A stretch of DNA of 62,169 nucleotides, taken from positions 1-62,169 of the forward strand of contig CASDXH010000003.1 of NCBI GenBank assembly GCA_949285105.1, read 5' to 3'. This DNA comes from an uncultured Mycoplasma sp. Its GTDB lineage: Bacteria; Bacillota_I; Bacilli_A; Mycoplasmatales; Mycoplasmoidaceae. A program made the position numbers and the translations under genes. Below, piece by piece: positions 20,272-35,194 of the stretch; positions within the stretch are counted from its first letter, which is position 1; each line of letters begins with the position of its first letter. The notes beneath the pieces were generated by a model. The model saw only the letters and a list, made by a program, of their open reading frames with translations, had not been told where the DNA came from and ran no database searches.

Positions 20272-21838
20272 TTTTCTCTACAATTCTTTCGAAAAGATTT
20301 ATTCCTTTTTTAACTTTTAATCCATTTACTATATCTAAATTTTCCATATTATTTAGATCTAACATTTCATTATCTAGTCCTAATTGTTGGCAGGCAAGAA
20401 TTGTTGAATCTATTAATATTGGCGAAAGTAAACTTATGATTAAACGTAGTGAGTTAACCATTATGTTTAAGAATGAGTGAAGTTCTTTTATTTTGTTTTC
20501 TTTGAATAAAACTCAAGGTTTTGTGTTTTCAACATAGCTATTTACTTTATTTTCAAACTCAACAATTGCATCTACCATTTTATTTAGTTCAAATGATTCA
20601 ATGTGTTTTCTAACTTCTTCTATAAGTTCATTTTTTGATTCTAAAATTTCTTCATCAAACTCTGTAAAAGTTCCTTTAAATTTTGGGACTATTCCACCAT
20701 TATATTTTTCAATCATCCCAACTGTTCTACTAATTAAGTTTCCATAATTATTAGCAAGTTCAGTGTTAAAGGTTGTGATGAACTTTTCTTTTGAAAATAC
20801 AGAATCATCTTTAATTGAAATTTCTCTCACTAAAAAATATCTAAAGGAATCTCTTTTATAGTTATTAATATATTCTAAAGGATCAACAACATTTCCAAGT
20901 GATTTTGACATTTTTCCTGTTGGTGTAACAATTCATCCATGCGAAACAATTTTATCTGGTAAAGGAAGGTCTAACATCTTTAGCATAATAGGTCAGTATA
21001 TACAATGAAACCTTGTGATTTCTTTGCCAATCACATGGATTTTTTGACAGTCATTTGCCATTCAATATTTTTTAAATTTACTATCATCTTCTTGTTGGTA
21101 ACCTAGTGCTGTAATGTAATTTGATAAAGCATCAATTCAAACATAAACCACATGATTTGGGTTTGAAGGAACTTTTATTCCTCAATCAAATGTGCTTCTT
21201 GAGATAGAAAGATCTTCAAGCTTTCCATCAGCTAGAAAATTATTAATTAATTCTCTACTTCTGTTTTCAGGAAAAATAAACTCAGCATTCTCCTTTAAGA
21301 ATTTTTCTATTCAATCTTTAAAAATGCTAAGCTTTAAAAAATATGATTCCTCATTTTTTTCTATAAGTTTGTGTCCAACATTACAACATAACGAACCATC
21401 TTCATGCTTAGTTGAAGAACTTTCTGTATAGTTTTCTTCACAAGAAACACAATAAAGTCCCTTTCACATACCAAGGTATATGTATCCTTTTTTAATTAGT
21501 TGTTCAAAGATTCATTGAATTGTTTTTTTATGATAATCATATGTTGTTCTTATATACAAATCATAATCAACACCAAGTGCTCTTCAAAGAGATAAAAACA
21601 TTTCGTTGTTTTTATCTACAAATTCTTGAGGAGACATATTGGCTTTTCTTGCATTTTCTTCTATTTTTTGTCCATGCTCATCAGAACCTGTTAAAAATAT
21701 AGAATCATAACCGATTAATTTTTTATATCTGTTCAACACATCACAATAAGTTCCAGTAAATGCATGACCTAAATGCAATTTTCCACTTGCATAAAAAATT
21801 GGAGTTGTAATATAGGACTTAGTAAAAGACTTTTTCAT
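20261..21838 (-). CDS. metG: Methionyl-tRNA synthetase
   Basis: Charges tRNA-Met. 525 aa, class I synthetase. The HIGH-type motif is HLGH (22-25, in [17 protein letters not shown]). Also [11 protein letters not shown], a Cys-containing insert (YCVSCEENY, then CCNVGH), [15 protein letters not shown] and [13 protein letters not shown] (KMSKS about 309-313). An anticodon-binding helical domain follows. No C-terminal tRNA-binding extension. The ATG at 21838 is 2 bases past the rarA stop, with AGAAAGAG inside the rarA end as ribosome site. Confidence 0.96.
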
Positions 21839-21840
21839 TA

Positions 21841-23064
21841 TTATTTTTCTCTTTCTTTTTTTATTGTTTTTCAATATTGTTGTTGCTTAGATTCAAACAA
21901 ACTAAATTTATTATAAATGTAAAACTTTTCGTTTTTTATTTCTTTTGGTAAATAATCTTGGTCCACCCAATTGAAGTTATAGTTGTGTGGATATTTGTAT
22001 CCATTAACCCCTAAATTGACTGCATTGCTATAATGATTATCACAAATGTGCTTTGGTGGAAAATAATGATTTTTTTCTACTGTGGCAATTGCTTTATCAA
22101 TTGCATTAATAGCAGAATTTGATTTTGGAGATAAAGCTAATTCAATTGTTATTGCACTAAGTGGAATTCTAGCTTCAGGCAATCCTAATGCTTTGGCTGC
22201 TTCAATTGCTGCGTGTACTCTTGATGATAGTTCAGGATTAGCCAAACCAACATCCTCATAAGCTACTGCATATAGTCTTCTAAATATTGGTAGAAGGTTA
22301 TTGTTTTGTAGCAGACAAGCAAGATAGTAAACAGCAGCATCAGGATCACTACCCCTTAGTGATTTATGAAATGCTGAAAGAAAATCATAATAAACAGTAT
22401 TTTCAATATCGATATTTGAGCCAACGTTATTTGATAACATTTTTAAAATTGTATCTGTACTTTCTTCTTTGTAGTATTCCAATACCAAATTAATGCAAGA
22501 AAATATTTTTCTAAAATCTCCAAAGTTTGAAACTACAATTTTTTCAATTATTACTTTATCAAGATTAATTTTTTTAGTTTTTAAATATGTTGTTAACTCA
22601 TCAATTATTAATTGATCATTAATTCTTTTTATTTCATATAAAAAGATTCTACTTCTAATTGCTGGATTAACAACAAAGTAAGGATTTTCTGTAGTGGTTG
22701 CAGCTATTGTTATTAAATCTTTTTCCAAATAATACAACAGTATGTCCTGTTTGTCTTTATTTAGTCTGTGAATTTCTTCTACAATAATAATTGGTTTTTC
22801 ACCTGACTTTGTTTTCTGTAGTATTTCTTCAAGATCTTTCTTCTTATCAGAAGAAGAATTGAAATAATGATAATTGAGATTTAATTTTTTTAGTAGAAGT
22901 TTTATTGTTAAGCTTTTACCAGTTCCAGGTGGACCAAAAAATAAAAAAGAAATGATTGAATTATTTTCAATCATTTTTCTGATTAATGAACCTTTATTAA
23001 AATTAACACTTGCCCCTATTAACTCATCAAAGTTACTTGGAACTAAATCAATTGTTTTTTTCAA
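21841..23064 (-). CDS. rarA: Replication-associated recombination ATPase RarA (MgsA)
   Basis: 407 aa. An AAA+ protein that acts at stalled forks. Walker A GPPGTGKS (44-51), Walker B-like [16 protein letters not shown], sensor-1 [11 protein letters not shown], and the RarA C-terminal core [39 protein letters not shown]. Start is TTG (23062-23064) with AAAGGTG 6 bases upstream and no better ATG. One base separates it from the preceding membrane-protein stop. The end, after a UGA-Trp, reaches to 2 bases before metG. Confidence 0.94.
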
Positions 23065-23065
23065 T

Positions 23066-23746
23066 TTAGAACACCTTTATTTTCTTAGATAAATTTTTAG
23101 CTTTTCCTTTATTTACAGCTTTTACTTTTCTATTTAATTCAATTTTTCTATAGTGATCTTTAACATCTTTTTTTGAATTTTCTGTGTCTTCGTTTTTAAA
23201 TCATTTTCTTTGCAAAAATCAAATTAATCCATAAACAAAAAACGAAACTAAACCAATAGCCATTAAAAGATATGGTTGAAAACCTCAAAAAGCGTTATAA
23301 TCAGCTGGATTTTGAACTACCAATGGGGGATCATTACCCTTCAAGTTAAAAAAAGCACTTAAGTTAGAAAACACAAAAAATAATCTTAATACACAATCAC
23401 ATAAAAATATGAAAGAAAGAATTAAACAATAAATAATAGCAAATAAATTAAATTTCTTTCTTTTACCCATACTTTTAGAATAAGAGATACATCATATTCA
23501 AGCATTAAAGATATAGTACACAACAATAAAAACGTTAAATATTGAAAGTATTAAAGCTAATGGATAAGCTGATAAGTCATAATATGATGATTGAGTTTTG
23601 TTATCAATATTGTAAGCATTAATAAATTGGAAGTTGATGATCATGATTCCAGTAGCTAAAGCAAATAACAAAAGAGCAGTCAATGACATAACTCCTGAAC
23701 CTGGAAGTCAACTTGTATTTACTCTATATAAATTTTTTCCCAACAT
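23066..23746 (-). CDS. Four-helix membrane protein, unknown
   Basis: 226 aa, joined across several UGA-Trp codons. Hydrophobic segments: MSLTALLLFALATGIMIINF, LALILSIFNVFIVVYYIF, FNLFAIIYCLILSFIFLCDC and YLLMAIGLVSFFVYGLIWFL. A basic C-terminal tail of about 45 residues (RKIELNRKVKAVNKGKAKN) follows. It is first in a run with rarA, metG and the regulator gene. No family recognised. Confidence 0.7.
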
Positions 23747-23764
23747 AAATAAACACCATTATAA

Positions 23765-24604
23765 TTAGACAATATTTTTCTTTTGTTGTAAAGAATTAAA
23801 AAGTTTGTTACTTGATAAGTCAAATTTATATGCTACAAGTTTACAGGCATCTTTTTCTTTTTGACCTTGCTTTACAAGAAGCTGAACTTCACTATGATAT
23901 TTCTGATAATCTATTTCTTTGTTATCATTTTTGTCTTTGTGTGTAACGTTATTGATGATAATAACAAATTCACCTTTAAGTGTTATTTGGTTTATCAAAT
24001 TTTTATAAGTATCTTTATATACTGATTCATTCATTTTACTTAATTCTCTACAGACACATATTTGTTCTTCTTCACCAAAAACTTCACTTATAAGTTTTAA
24101 TGTATTCAACAAATTATGTACTGATTCATATATCACTAAGATAGTATTAATCGTTTTTAACTCATTAAGTTTTTTTAAAGCTTCATTTTTGTTCTTACTT
24201 AAAAATCCATTAAAGTAAAAATTGTTAATTGGATAACCACAAACCATTAAAGCATGATTAATAGCACAAGGACCATTAATTACTTCAATATTGATTTTTT
24301 CACTATGAGCTTTTTGGACAAGTAAATATCCTGGATCACTAATTATAGGATAACCAGCATCACTTACTATTCCATAAATTTTGTCCTCAAAGTTAAAATT
24401 ATCAACTCTTTCTTTTTCGTTAAAACCATTAGCACTTATGAACGTTTTATTTTTGTGATCTATGTTTAATAAAGTTAATAGTTTTTTAGTATTACGTGTA
24501 TCTTCACAAAAGACCACATCAAGTTCATTAAAAGCTAAAATTGCTTTTTGAGATACTTCTTTTAAGTCACCAATTGGTGTTGCTATTACATAAAGTTTTT
24601 TCAT
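23765..24604 (-). CDS. rsmI: 16S rRNA 2'-O-methyltransferase RsmI
   Basis: 279 aa. Methylates the ribose of C1402 in 16S rRNA. Motifs: LYVIATPIGDLKEVSQKAI, CEDTRNTKKLL, GIVSDAGYPIISDPGY and INGPCAINHALMVCGYP, all RsmI hallmarks. A TATAAT box (24617-24612) ends 7 bases before the ATG without a Shine-Dalgarno, so the mRNA may be leaderless. Confidence 0.96.
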   Translation of the reverse strand: MKKLYVIATPIGDLKEVSQKAILAFNELDVVFCEDTRNTKKLLTLLNIDHKNKTFISANGFNEKERVDNFNFEDKIYGIVSDAGYPIISDPGYLLVQKAHSEKINIEVINGPCAINHALMVCGYPINNFYFNGFLSKNKNEALKKLNELKTINTILVIYESVHNLLNTLKLISEVFGEEEQICVCRELSKMNESVYKDTYKNLINQITLKGEFVIIINNVTHKDKNDNKEIDYQKYHSEVQLLVKQGQKEKDACKLVAYKFDLSSNKLFNSLQQKKNIV

Positions 24605-24656
24605 ATTTAAAATTATATTTTATTTGTTAATAAATTATGATTGTAAAGTTAATTGG

Positions 24657-25610
24657 TTATCATTGTGATTTGTTTTTAGCTATATGTCAAATAACTTTTG
24701 TAGCGTCAGCACAAGCTGTAACTATTGTATTTGGTTTGCACGGATAATAAGTACAATCACCAATTGCATAAACGTTTTTAAGGTTTGTTTTTTGGTTTAT
24801 GTCAATTTTTATTTTGTTACCAATTTTTTCCATTTTATCTAACAACTCAATTTTGATTAGTGATGGCGTTTGTCCATATTGAACAATTAAATAATCATAG
24901 TAGATTTTTTCTTTTTGTTTTGTCGTGTTATGTTCTATTTCAATGTAGTTTTTTTCAACTTTAGTTGGAATATAATCTTTATATTCTTTAACATTGTTTC
25001 TAGATAACATTTCAACACTTATTGGTTTAGCTCTATATTCATTTCTTCTGTGAACTATAGTCACATCCTTTGTGATGTTGTCTTCTACAAAATAATTAGC
25101 TCAGTCTAAAGCTGAGTCTCCACCACCCAAAACAACAATCTTTTTATCTTTATAAATTGGACTATGAGTATTAACTGTATAGTGGACGTTTTCAGCGATT
25201 ACTGGTTTGTTATTAATTTCTAATTGATTTAATTTAAACATTCCAATACCGCTAGCAATAATTAAAAAATCACAAATTATATCAACATTTTTATCAGTAA
25301 CTATTTTGTATTTATCTTCTTCAACTGATATTATGTCTAAAACTTCAGTTGATTTAAAAACTGTTGTTTCTTGATAAGAATTCATTTGCTCTTCTAATTG
25401 ATCCACTATTGCTTTTGATCTATCTTTAATTTTTGTAGGAAAATCATAAACATATTTGCTAGGATAAAGCTGTGTTACTTGCCCTCCTAAGAATGGATTT
25501 TTTTCTATAAGAACATTATCAAATTTAAAAAAACTAGCAGTTGTAGCTGCAAACATTCCAGCAACACCGCCACCAATAATACAAACTTTAGTTATAATTG
25601 TTTCTCTCAT
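24657..25610 (-). CDS. FAD/NAD(P) oxidoreductase, thioredoxin-reductase-like without CxxC (ferredoxin-NADP reductase 2 type)
   Basis: 317 aa. FAD site CIIGGGVAGMFAATTAS, then KNPFLGGQVTQLYPSKYVYDFP, NADP site VVLGGGDSALDWA, VTIVHRRNEYRA and FAD-closing NVYAIGDCTYY. The dithiol CxxC of true thioredoxin reductases is absent where it should precede the NADP domain, so it fits the YumC-like ferredoxin/flavodoxin-NADP reductase group better. Trp residues near both ends are UGA. I chose ATG 25610; a GTG at 25619 is possible. Confidence 0.85.
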
Positions 25611-25629
25611 ATTTACCACTTATATAAAA

Positions 25630-25860
25630 TTAACCAAAAATAATTACAATACAACCAATGATAATGCCTAAAAGAATAAATGATACAAATAAAAAAACCA
25701 CAAGAAAAGAATTAAATAATCTATTTCTTGGATAAACCTTAATTAATTCAAATTCTTTATTATATAGAATTGCTTCCTCTATATTGCCATTTTTAGTTGT
25801 ATCTTCATCTGCAACTTTTTCTTTTAGCTCAGTATTTTGATCAATAATTTCTTTTTTCAT
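25630..25860 (-). CDS. Small C-terminally anchored membrane protein
   Basis: 76 aa. An acidic N-terminal half (MKKEIIDQNTELKEKVADED) is followed by one strong hydrophobic helix at the C-terminus (FLVVFLFVSFILLGIIIGC). It lies 19 bases before the reductase gene and is probably co-transcribed. No family recognised. Confidence 0.6.
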   Translation of the reverse strand: MKKEIIDQNTELKEKVADEDTTKNGNIEEAILYNKEFELIKVYPRNRLFNSFLVVFLFVSFILLGIIIGCIVIIFG

Positions 25861-25876
25861 ATCTTTAATATTTTAC

Positions 25877-25911
25877 AATAAAAAAACAAGATAACTAAAC
25901 ATTATCTTGTT
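25877..25911 (-). terminator. Terminator of rpmF
   Basis: Minus strand AACAAGATAA - loop - TTATCTTGTT followed by T-run, right after the rpmF stop and upstream of the small membrane gene. Confidence 0.8.
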
Positions 25912-25915
25912 TGTG

Positions 25916-26095
25916 CTAGCTTTCGATATCTAATACTTTTCTATTGTTATAATTACCACACGATTTACAAACTCTATGCGGTATTATTTTCTTCCCACAT
26001 TTTTTACAAGAAGTTAAAGTTGCCTCTTCTAAGTGATGATGGCTTCTTCTCATCCCTTTTCTTGAATGTGTTACTCTTCTTTGTTGTACTGCCAT
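25916..26095 (-). CDS. rpmF: 50S ribosomal protein L32
   Basis: 59 aa: MAVQQRRVTHSRKGMRRSHH, then a zinc ribbon with CKKCG and CKSCG (four cysteines kept), then YNNRKVLDIES. GGAG-type ribosome site before the ATG. Transcribed alone between two terminators. Confidence 0.96.
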   Translation of the reverse strand: MAVQQRRVTHSRKGMRRSHHHLEEATLTSCKKCGKKIIPHRVCKSCGNYNNRKVLDIES

Positions 26096-26134
26096 AATTT
26101 GGCTCCTTTGTGATAATTATTATCATTGTAAACT

Positions 26135-26163
26135 AAAAATACCCAATTGTTTGGGTATTTTTA
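26135..26163 (-). terminator. Terminator of the rRNA operon
   Basis: Minus strand AAAAATACCCAA - ACAA - TTGGGTATTTTT, immediately after 5S rRNA. Confidence 0.9.
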
Positions 26164-26268
<105 letters not shown>

Positions 26269-26282
26269 TCTTTGATAGTTCT

Positions 26283-29290
<3,008 letters not shown>

Positions 29291-29313
29291 TATCATGAGA
29301 GAATATATCTCTC

Positions 29314-30975
<1,662 letters not shown>

Positions 30976-31238
30976 CAAAGAACATTCTGTCTGTATTTGG
31001 AACACTTCCAAATACATTGTTTATGCTATTTATAAGAGACAATTATCAATTATAAATAACACAAACAATATAATTATACATACTTTTTTAAAAATTCATA
31101 AACAAAATTATTTTTTGTTAATTTCATCTAGAATAGTTTCAAAGATTAACAAGAATTTATAAAAAATTCTTAGCATGTAATTATAGACAATTAATATAAT
31201 ATCATAATTCCTTATTTTTTACAAATATTTAAAAAATT
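30976..31238 (-). promoter_or_regulatory. rRNA operon leader and promoter region
   Basis: A very AT-rich 260-base stretch without a gene. A TATAAT (31054-31049) is the best -10, with no good -35. The leader contains the GTTCTTTGAAAACT antitermination-like sequence common before mollicute and Firmicute 16S genes. Confidence 0.4.
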
Positions 31239-31272
31239 AAAACAATAATTAGGGTAACCTAACTATTGTTTT
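31239..31272 (-). terminator. Terminator of the efp-mtaB operon
   Basis: Minus strand AAAACAATAGTTAGG - TTAC - CCTAATTATTGTTTT (one mismatch), T-rich tail. The stem begins in the mtaB stop codon. Confidence 0.85.
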
Positions 31273-32587
31273 AATCGATTATTTCACCAACCAAAGTGTC
31301 AAAAAACATCTTAGTGATTTTAACTTTTAGCAGCTTGTTTTCTAAATTATCCTTTGATTCAACCATGACTCTACAGTATTCATTACTGTAACCGCTTCAC
31401 ATTTTCTCATCATCTTTTTTCTTTTCAAATAGAACTTCACAAGTTTGACCAATGTATTTTTTCAAATTTTCTTTTTTATTTAAATAATTTACTTTTGTTA
31501 TTTCTTTAACTCTTTCTTTTTTTATAGAATCTTTAATATCTTCATAGTAAGATGATCTTGTGTTATTTCTTTTAGAATATGGAAATATGTGCATATCATA
31601 TAACTTTATTTTGTTCAAAAAATCCACCGATTTTTTTTGATCTTCTTCTGTTTCAGTTGGAAAACCTACTATGTAATCTGTAGTGAAATTGGTTAAAGGA
31701 GATTTGTTTAAAATCTTTTGCATTAATTGAAAAAATTCTTCAGTAGTATACTTTCTATTCATCTTCTTTAAAACTTCATCACTTCCAGATTGTAGACAGA
31801 TGTGTCAATGCTGACAAAATCTTTTTTTATTTGTGGTAACAAGATCTATTATTTGATCATTTATTTGGAAGGGTTCTAGTGAAGATATTCTTATTCTAAA
31901 TTCACCTTCAAGTTTGTTAATGTTATTTAAAAGATCAAAGAATGTATTATTATTTTCATCTAAATAGCCTGCAGTGTTAACACCTGTTAAAACAATTTCT
32001 TTAAAGTTATTTGCAACTAATGTTTTTATCTTATCTATGATGTTTTCCATTTTTTGTGATCTTTGTCTTCCTCTTGAAAAGGGAATAATACAATAAGAAC
32101 ACATGAAGTTGCATCCATCTTGAATCTTTATAAAAGCTCTAGTGTTTTCAAGAAAAATAAAATCTTGAGTTGTTTGTTCAAACTTCTTTTCAGCCAATAA
32201 ATTTTCAACTCTATAGATTCTTTCTTTTTTTCTTATATATTCATTAATTAAATCAAAAACACTGTTTTTATATTTATTACCAATTTGAATTGATATTTTA
32301 AGCTTGTCCATCAAATCTTTATTAACTTGTGACATACAACCAGCAACAACTATTATTGCGTCTTTATTTTGCGCATAAGCTCTTTTTATATATAGTCTTG
32401 ATTTAGCATCTGCTTTATTTGTAACTGTACAAGTATTGATTATGTAAACATCAGCTTTAGATGTGAAAGGAACTTCTACAAGTCCATTCATAATAAGATC
32501 ATTTTTAATTGAGTTAGATTCAAAAAGGTTAACTTTACAACCTAAAGTATGAATAGCGAATGTATTAATTTTTCTATCATTATTCAC
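31271..32587 (-). CDS. mtaB: tRNA t6A37 methylthiotransferase MtaB
   Basis: 438 aa. Adds a methylthio group to t6A at position 37 of ANN-reading tRNAs. MTTase domain cysteines lie in HTLGCKVN (C17), [10 protein letters not shown] and VVAGCMSQ. The radical SAM cluster is CNFMCSYC with [17 protein letters not shown] and a C-terminal TRAM-like region (EVLFEKKK) follow. The TLGCKVN form indicates MtaB rather than MiaB. Two UGA-Trp codons. Ten bases after the preceding gene. Confidence 0.93.
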
Positions 32588-32597
32588 AATCTTTCTC

Positions 32598-33152
32598 CTA
32601 ATTTTTAGTATGATCTATAGTTTTTTCTGTTTGCTCTTTAATTATTTTAGAGATATCATCATTATTAAATTCTTGACCTCTTCTTTTGATTGTTATATCA
32701 ACTTTAATCATAAATTTAGAAATTGTGTTAAGAATAACTGCAACCAAATTAATAAGCATTGATATTGCAATTAAAACATACATGTAATAGCTTTCTACTG
32801 CATTTGCTGTTAAAAGATAAGCACATATTCCCATAATGATAACAACAGCTTGATTAAAAACTAAAACAGAAATTGAAGCATAAGTTAAATAAATTCATTT
32901 TTTTTGGACGTGCATTTTGATCAAAACAAAATACTTTAATTTGAAGAATAAATAAACAAATAAAAGCACATCACACAAAACAACAGAAATTGCAATTGGC
33001 AACATAAATATAGGACTCATTCAGTTTGACTTGCCAGAACCTGCTGTAAGCTTTGAAAAATTGATCATCAGTATTGAAGATACTAAAATGCCGATCATAA
33101 ATAATATTCAAGCTAAAGTAAAAAATATGTTTTCAAATTTAGTGTCCTTCAT
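32598..33152 (-). CDS. Four-helix membrane protein, unknown
   Basis: 184 aa, read through three UGA-Trp codons. Four hydrophobic segments: [56 protein letters not shown] and [17 protein letters not shown] charged cytoplasmic tail ([20 protein letters not shown]) follows. The start overlaps the rsmE end by 14 bases. Overall layout resembles the gene at 23066-23746, but no family is recognised. Confidence 0.7.
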
Positions 33153-33843
33153 TCTTTAGCCTTTCTATTAAAACTGATGCTGCATATATGGCTGCTGTTT
33201 CACTTCGTAAAATAGTTTTAGTTAAAGTTATAGGATAAGTTAAACTATTTAATGATTGAAGTTCATCAACAGTGAACCCACCCTCACAACCAATTATAAA
33301 ATTTATAATATCACCATTTTTAATCTTTAAGTCATAATTATTGATGTTTTTAGATGTTTCTTTTTCAGAGCACAAAAATGTTGGTACACCTCTTATTTTT
33401 TCTATTAACCCATTAAACTTGATTTCATTTTCAATTATTAAAGGGTTTACCCTATTGCTTTGTTTACATGATTCATTAACTATACGTTCTAGTCTTTTAT
33501 AATCAAGATATATATTATTTTGACTTCTAGAAAAAACAACAGGAACTATTTTTGAAATATTAAGTTCATTAAGTTTCTCAACAATTAATTCAAAGTTATT
33601 CTTTTTAATTAAACCTATATAAGCCACAATAGGATATGGTTCTATTTCAATTTTTGTTTCTTTTAAAACCTTAACTCTTAATGGGTTAATACTTATTATT
33701 TGAGTAATTAAAAAACTCCCATTGTTGTCGTAACATTCAATGGTGTCATTAATCTTTTTTCTTAAAACTTTAGTAATATGATATTCATCATTTTTGTCAA
33801 AAATAATTTTATTGTTTTTATTAGTAACCCTAAATTTTTGCAC
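33139..33843 (-). CDS. rsmE: 16S rRNA m3U1498 methyltransferase RsmE
   Basis: 234 aa SPOUT enzyme. EYHITKVLRKKINDTIECYDN is the PUA-like N domain. The C-terminal knot has IIGCEGGFTVDELQ and TLTKTILRSETAAIYAASVL, both RsmE signatures. Start is GTG sharing one base with the nusB stop (TAGTG). Confidence 0.94.
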   Translation of the reverse strand: MQKFRVTNKNNKIIFDKNDEYHITKVLRKKINDTIECYDNNGSFLITQIISINPLRVKVLKETKIEIEPYPIVAYIGLIKKNNFELIVEKLNELNISKIVPVVFSRSQNNIYLDYKRLERIVNESCKQSNRVNPLIIENEIKFNGLIEKIRGVPTFLCSEKETSKNINNYDLKIKNGDIINFIIGCEGGFTVDELQSLNSLTYPITLTKTILRSETAAIYAASVLIERLKNEGH

Positions 33844-34244
33844 TATAAAACCTTGTCCAAAATATAATTTACAAATTTATAAGAATTCTCTATTCCATAT
33901 TTTTTAGCAGTAATTATAGCTTGATCTATAACTATCCCCTTATTAACATTGCATGCTTTGTATTCAGAAATAGAAGCATAAATTATTGATTTATCAATGA
34001 AATCAACTCTATCTATAGTTCAATTTTTTAGCAAGTGCTTTTCTAAGGTTTGTTCTAAAAAACTTTTATTCTCAATAAAGTATAAAGTTATAGCATTGAT
34101 GTAATCGTCATTAATTGTATCTTTTAATTCTAGTTCAAACTTTTTAATGGATTCATCTTTTGAAAGGTCTGAAATCAAAACAGAATAAACAAATTTAAAG
34201 ACTGCAACCCTTTTTTCTCACTGAGTTAAATTATTAGTTTTCAT
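33843..34244 (-). CDS. nusB: Transcription antitermination factor NusB
   Basis: 133 aa, all helical. The C-terminal TIDRVDFIDKSIIYASISEY and VIDQAIITAKKYGIENSYKF, then VNYILDKVL, are typical of NusB; the N half (NNLTQWEKRVAVFKFVYSVL) matches its first helices. Two UGA-Trp codons hide it in the universal code. Acts with boxA in rRNA transcription. Overlaps its upstream neighbour by 11 bases. Confidence 0.9.
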
Positions 34245-34518
34245 AAATAAAAGAAATTGGTTTGTTACTTATTTGGAATTTTGTATTTAACAAGAAAAGT
34301 AACTGATTATACATATTAAGTTCTTCTTTTTTTGAAATTTCAGTACTTTTAGAAAAGTGAATATTAATGTATTTTAAAACATTCCTTTTGATTTCAAAAT
34401 CAATGTTTTTAACACACTCACCTTTAACATAACTTTTTAAAACATCTAGAAAAGAATTTTTTAATAAATTTTCTTCTACAAAGATACCACCAAATTTATT
34501 AGAATTTACTTTAATCAT
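34234..34518 (-). CDS. Small protein between efp and nusB, possibly Asp23/YqhY-like
   Basis: 94 aa. Sequence similarity is too weak to assign. In Firmicutes the slot between efp and nusB often holds an Asp23 (DUF322) protein, YqhY, and length and alpha/beta pattern are compatible (IKVNSNKFGGIFVEENLLKN, then KYINIHFSK). That is position-based inference only. Starts 3 bases after the efp stop. Confidence 0.6.
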   Translation of the reverse strand: MIKVNSNKFGGIFVEENLLKNSFLDVLKSYVKGECVKNIDFEIKRNVLKYINIHFSKSTEISKKEELNMYNQLLFLLNTKFQISNKPISFIYEN

Positions 34519-34521
34519 AAA

Positions 34522-35088
34522 TTATTTTTCCCTTCCAACATAAGTTCCATCAGCAGTTTTTACAACAATTCTTTCTCCAGTTTTTATAAATTGTGGAACA
34601 TCTAATTCATAATCAGTTTCTAAAGTTGCTTTTTTCATTGCAGTTTGAACTGTGTTACCTTGAACAGCCTCTTCAGCATATTTAACACCTAAAGCAACTT
34701 GTTCTGGTAAGTCGATACTTAAAATTTCATCATTAAACTTTAAAACATTAACTTCGCTTCCTTCAACAATAAAGTTTTTTTCTCATTCTAATTTGCTCAT
34801 AGGAATTTCAATTTGTTCAAAAGTTTCGCTATCAAGAAAAACAAAATTTGATTTATCCATATAAGAAAAAGTAGCTTTTGATCTTATTACTGGAGCTTGT
34901 TCTAATTTTTCTCCTGTAAGAACTTCAATAGTTATTGATTGTGTTCTTAAATTTTTAACTTTACATTTAACAATTCCTTCTCTCATTGCGGTTTTGTTAA
35001 AAGAGTTTTCAAGTACTAAATATAAATTGTTTTTAAATAAAAATGTGTGTCCTGGTCTTAGATCTTTTGCATGAATAATTTGAGCCAT
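34522..35088 (-). CDS. efp: Elongation factor P
   Basis: 188 aa. Relieves ribosome stalling at polyproline. [37 protein letters not shown] and [10 protein letters not shown] mark domain I; the S1-like C-terminal ends in the [16 protein letters not shown] motif. The tip loop reads N-K32-T-A-M35-R-E-G: the residue aligned with the Lys modified in Bacillus is Met, although the first loop Lys remains. Chosen start ATG 35088 has AGGGAA upstream; an upstream in-frame ATG at 35151 lies before the promoter. Confidence 0.95.
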
Positions 35089-35116
35089 TATAAATTTCCC
35101 TCTAAATACAATACTA

Positions 35117-35144
35117 TTTATAATTGTATAAATTTTATATTCAA
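35117..35144 (-). promoter_or_regulatory. Promoter of the efp operon
   Basis: Minus strand TTGAAT (35144-35139), 16-base spacer, TATAAA (35122-35117), 28 bases before the efp ATG. Confidence 0.55.
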
Positions 35145-35159
35145 AAATCAAATAAACAA

Positions 35160-35187
35160 TAAAAAAGACAAACCTACTTGGTTTGTC
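35160..35187 (-). terminator. Terminator of the coiled-coil operon
   Basis: Minus strand GACAAACC - AAGTA - GGTTTGTC followed by T6. It closes the 18.5-kb run of coiled-coil genes. Confidence 0.9.
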
Positions 35188-35194
35188 AAATTAA

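Noticed and set aside
24657-25610. True thioredoxin reductase
   Set aside because: The redox-active CxxC is absent; better described as ferredoxin/flavodoxin-NADP reductase type.
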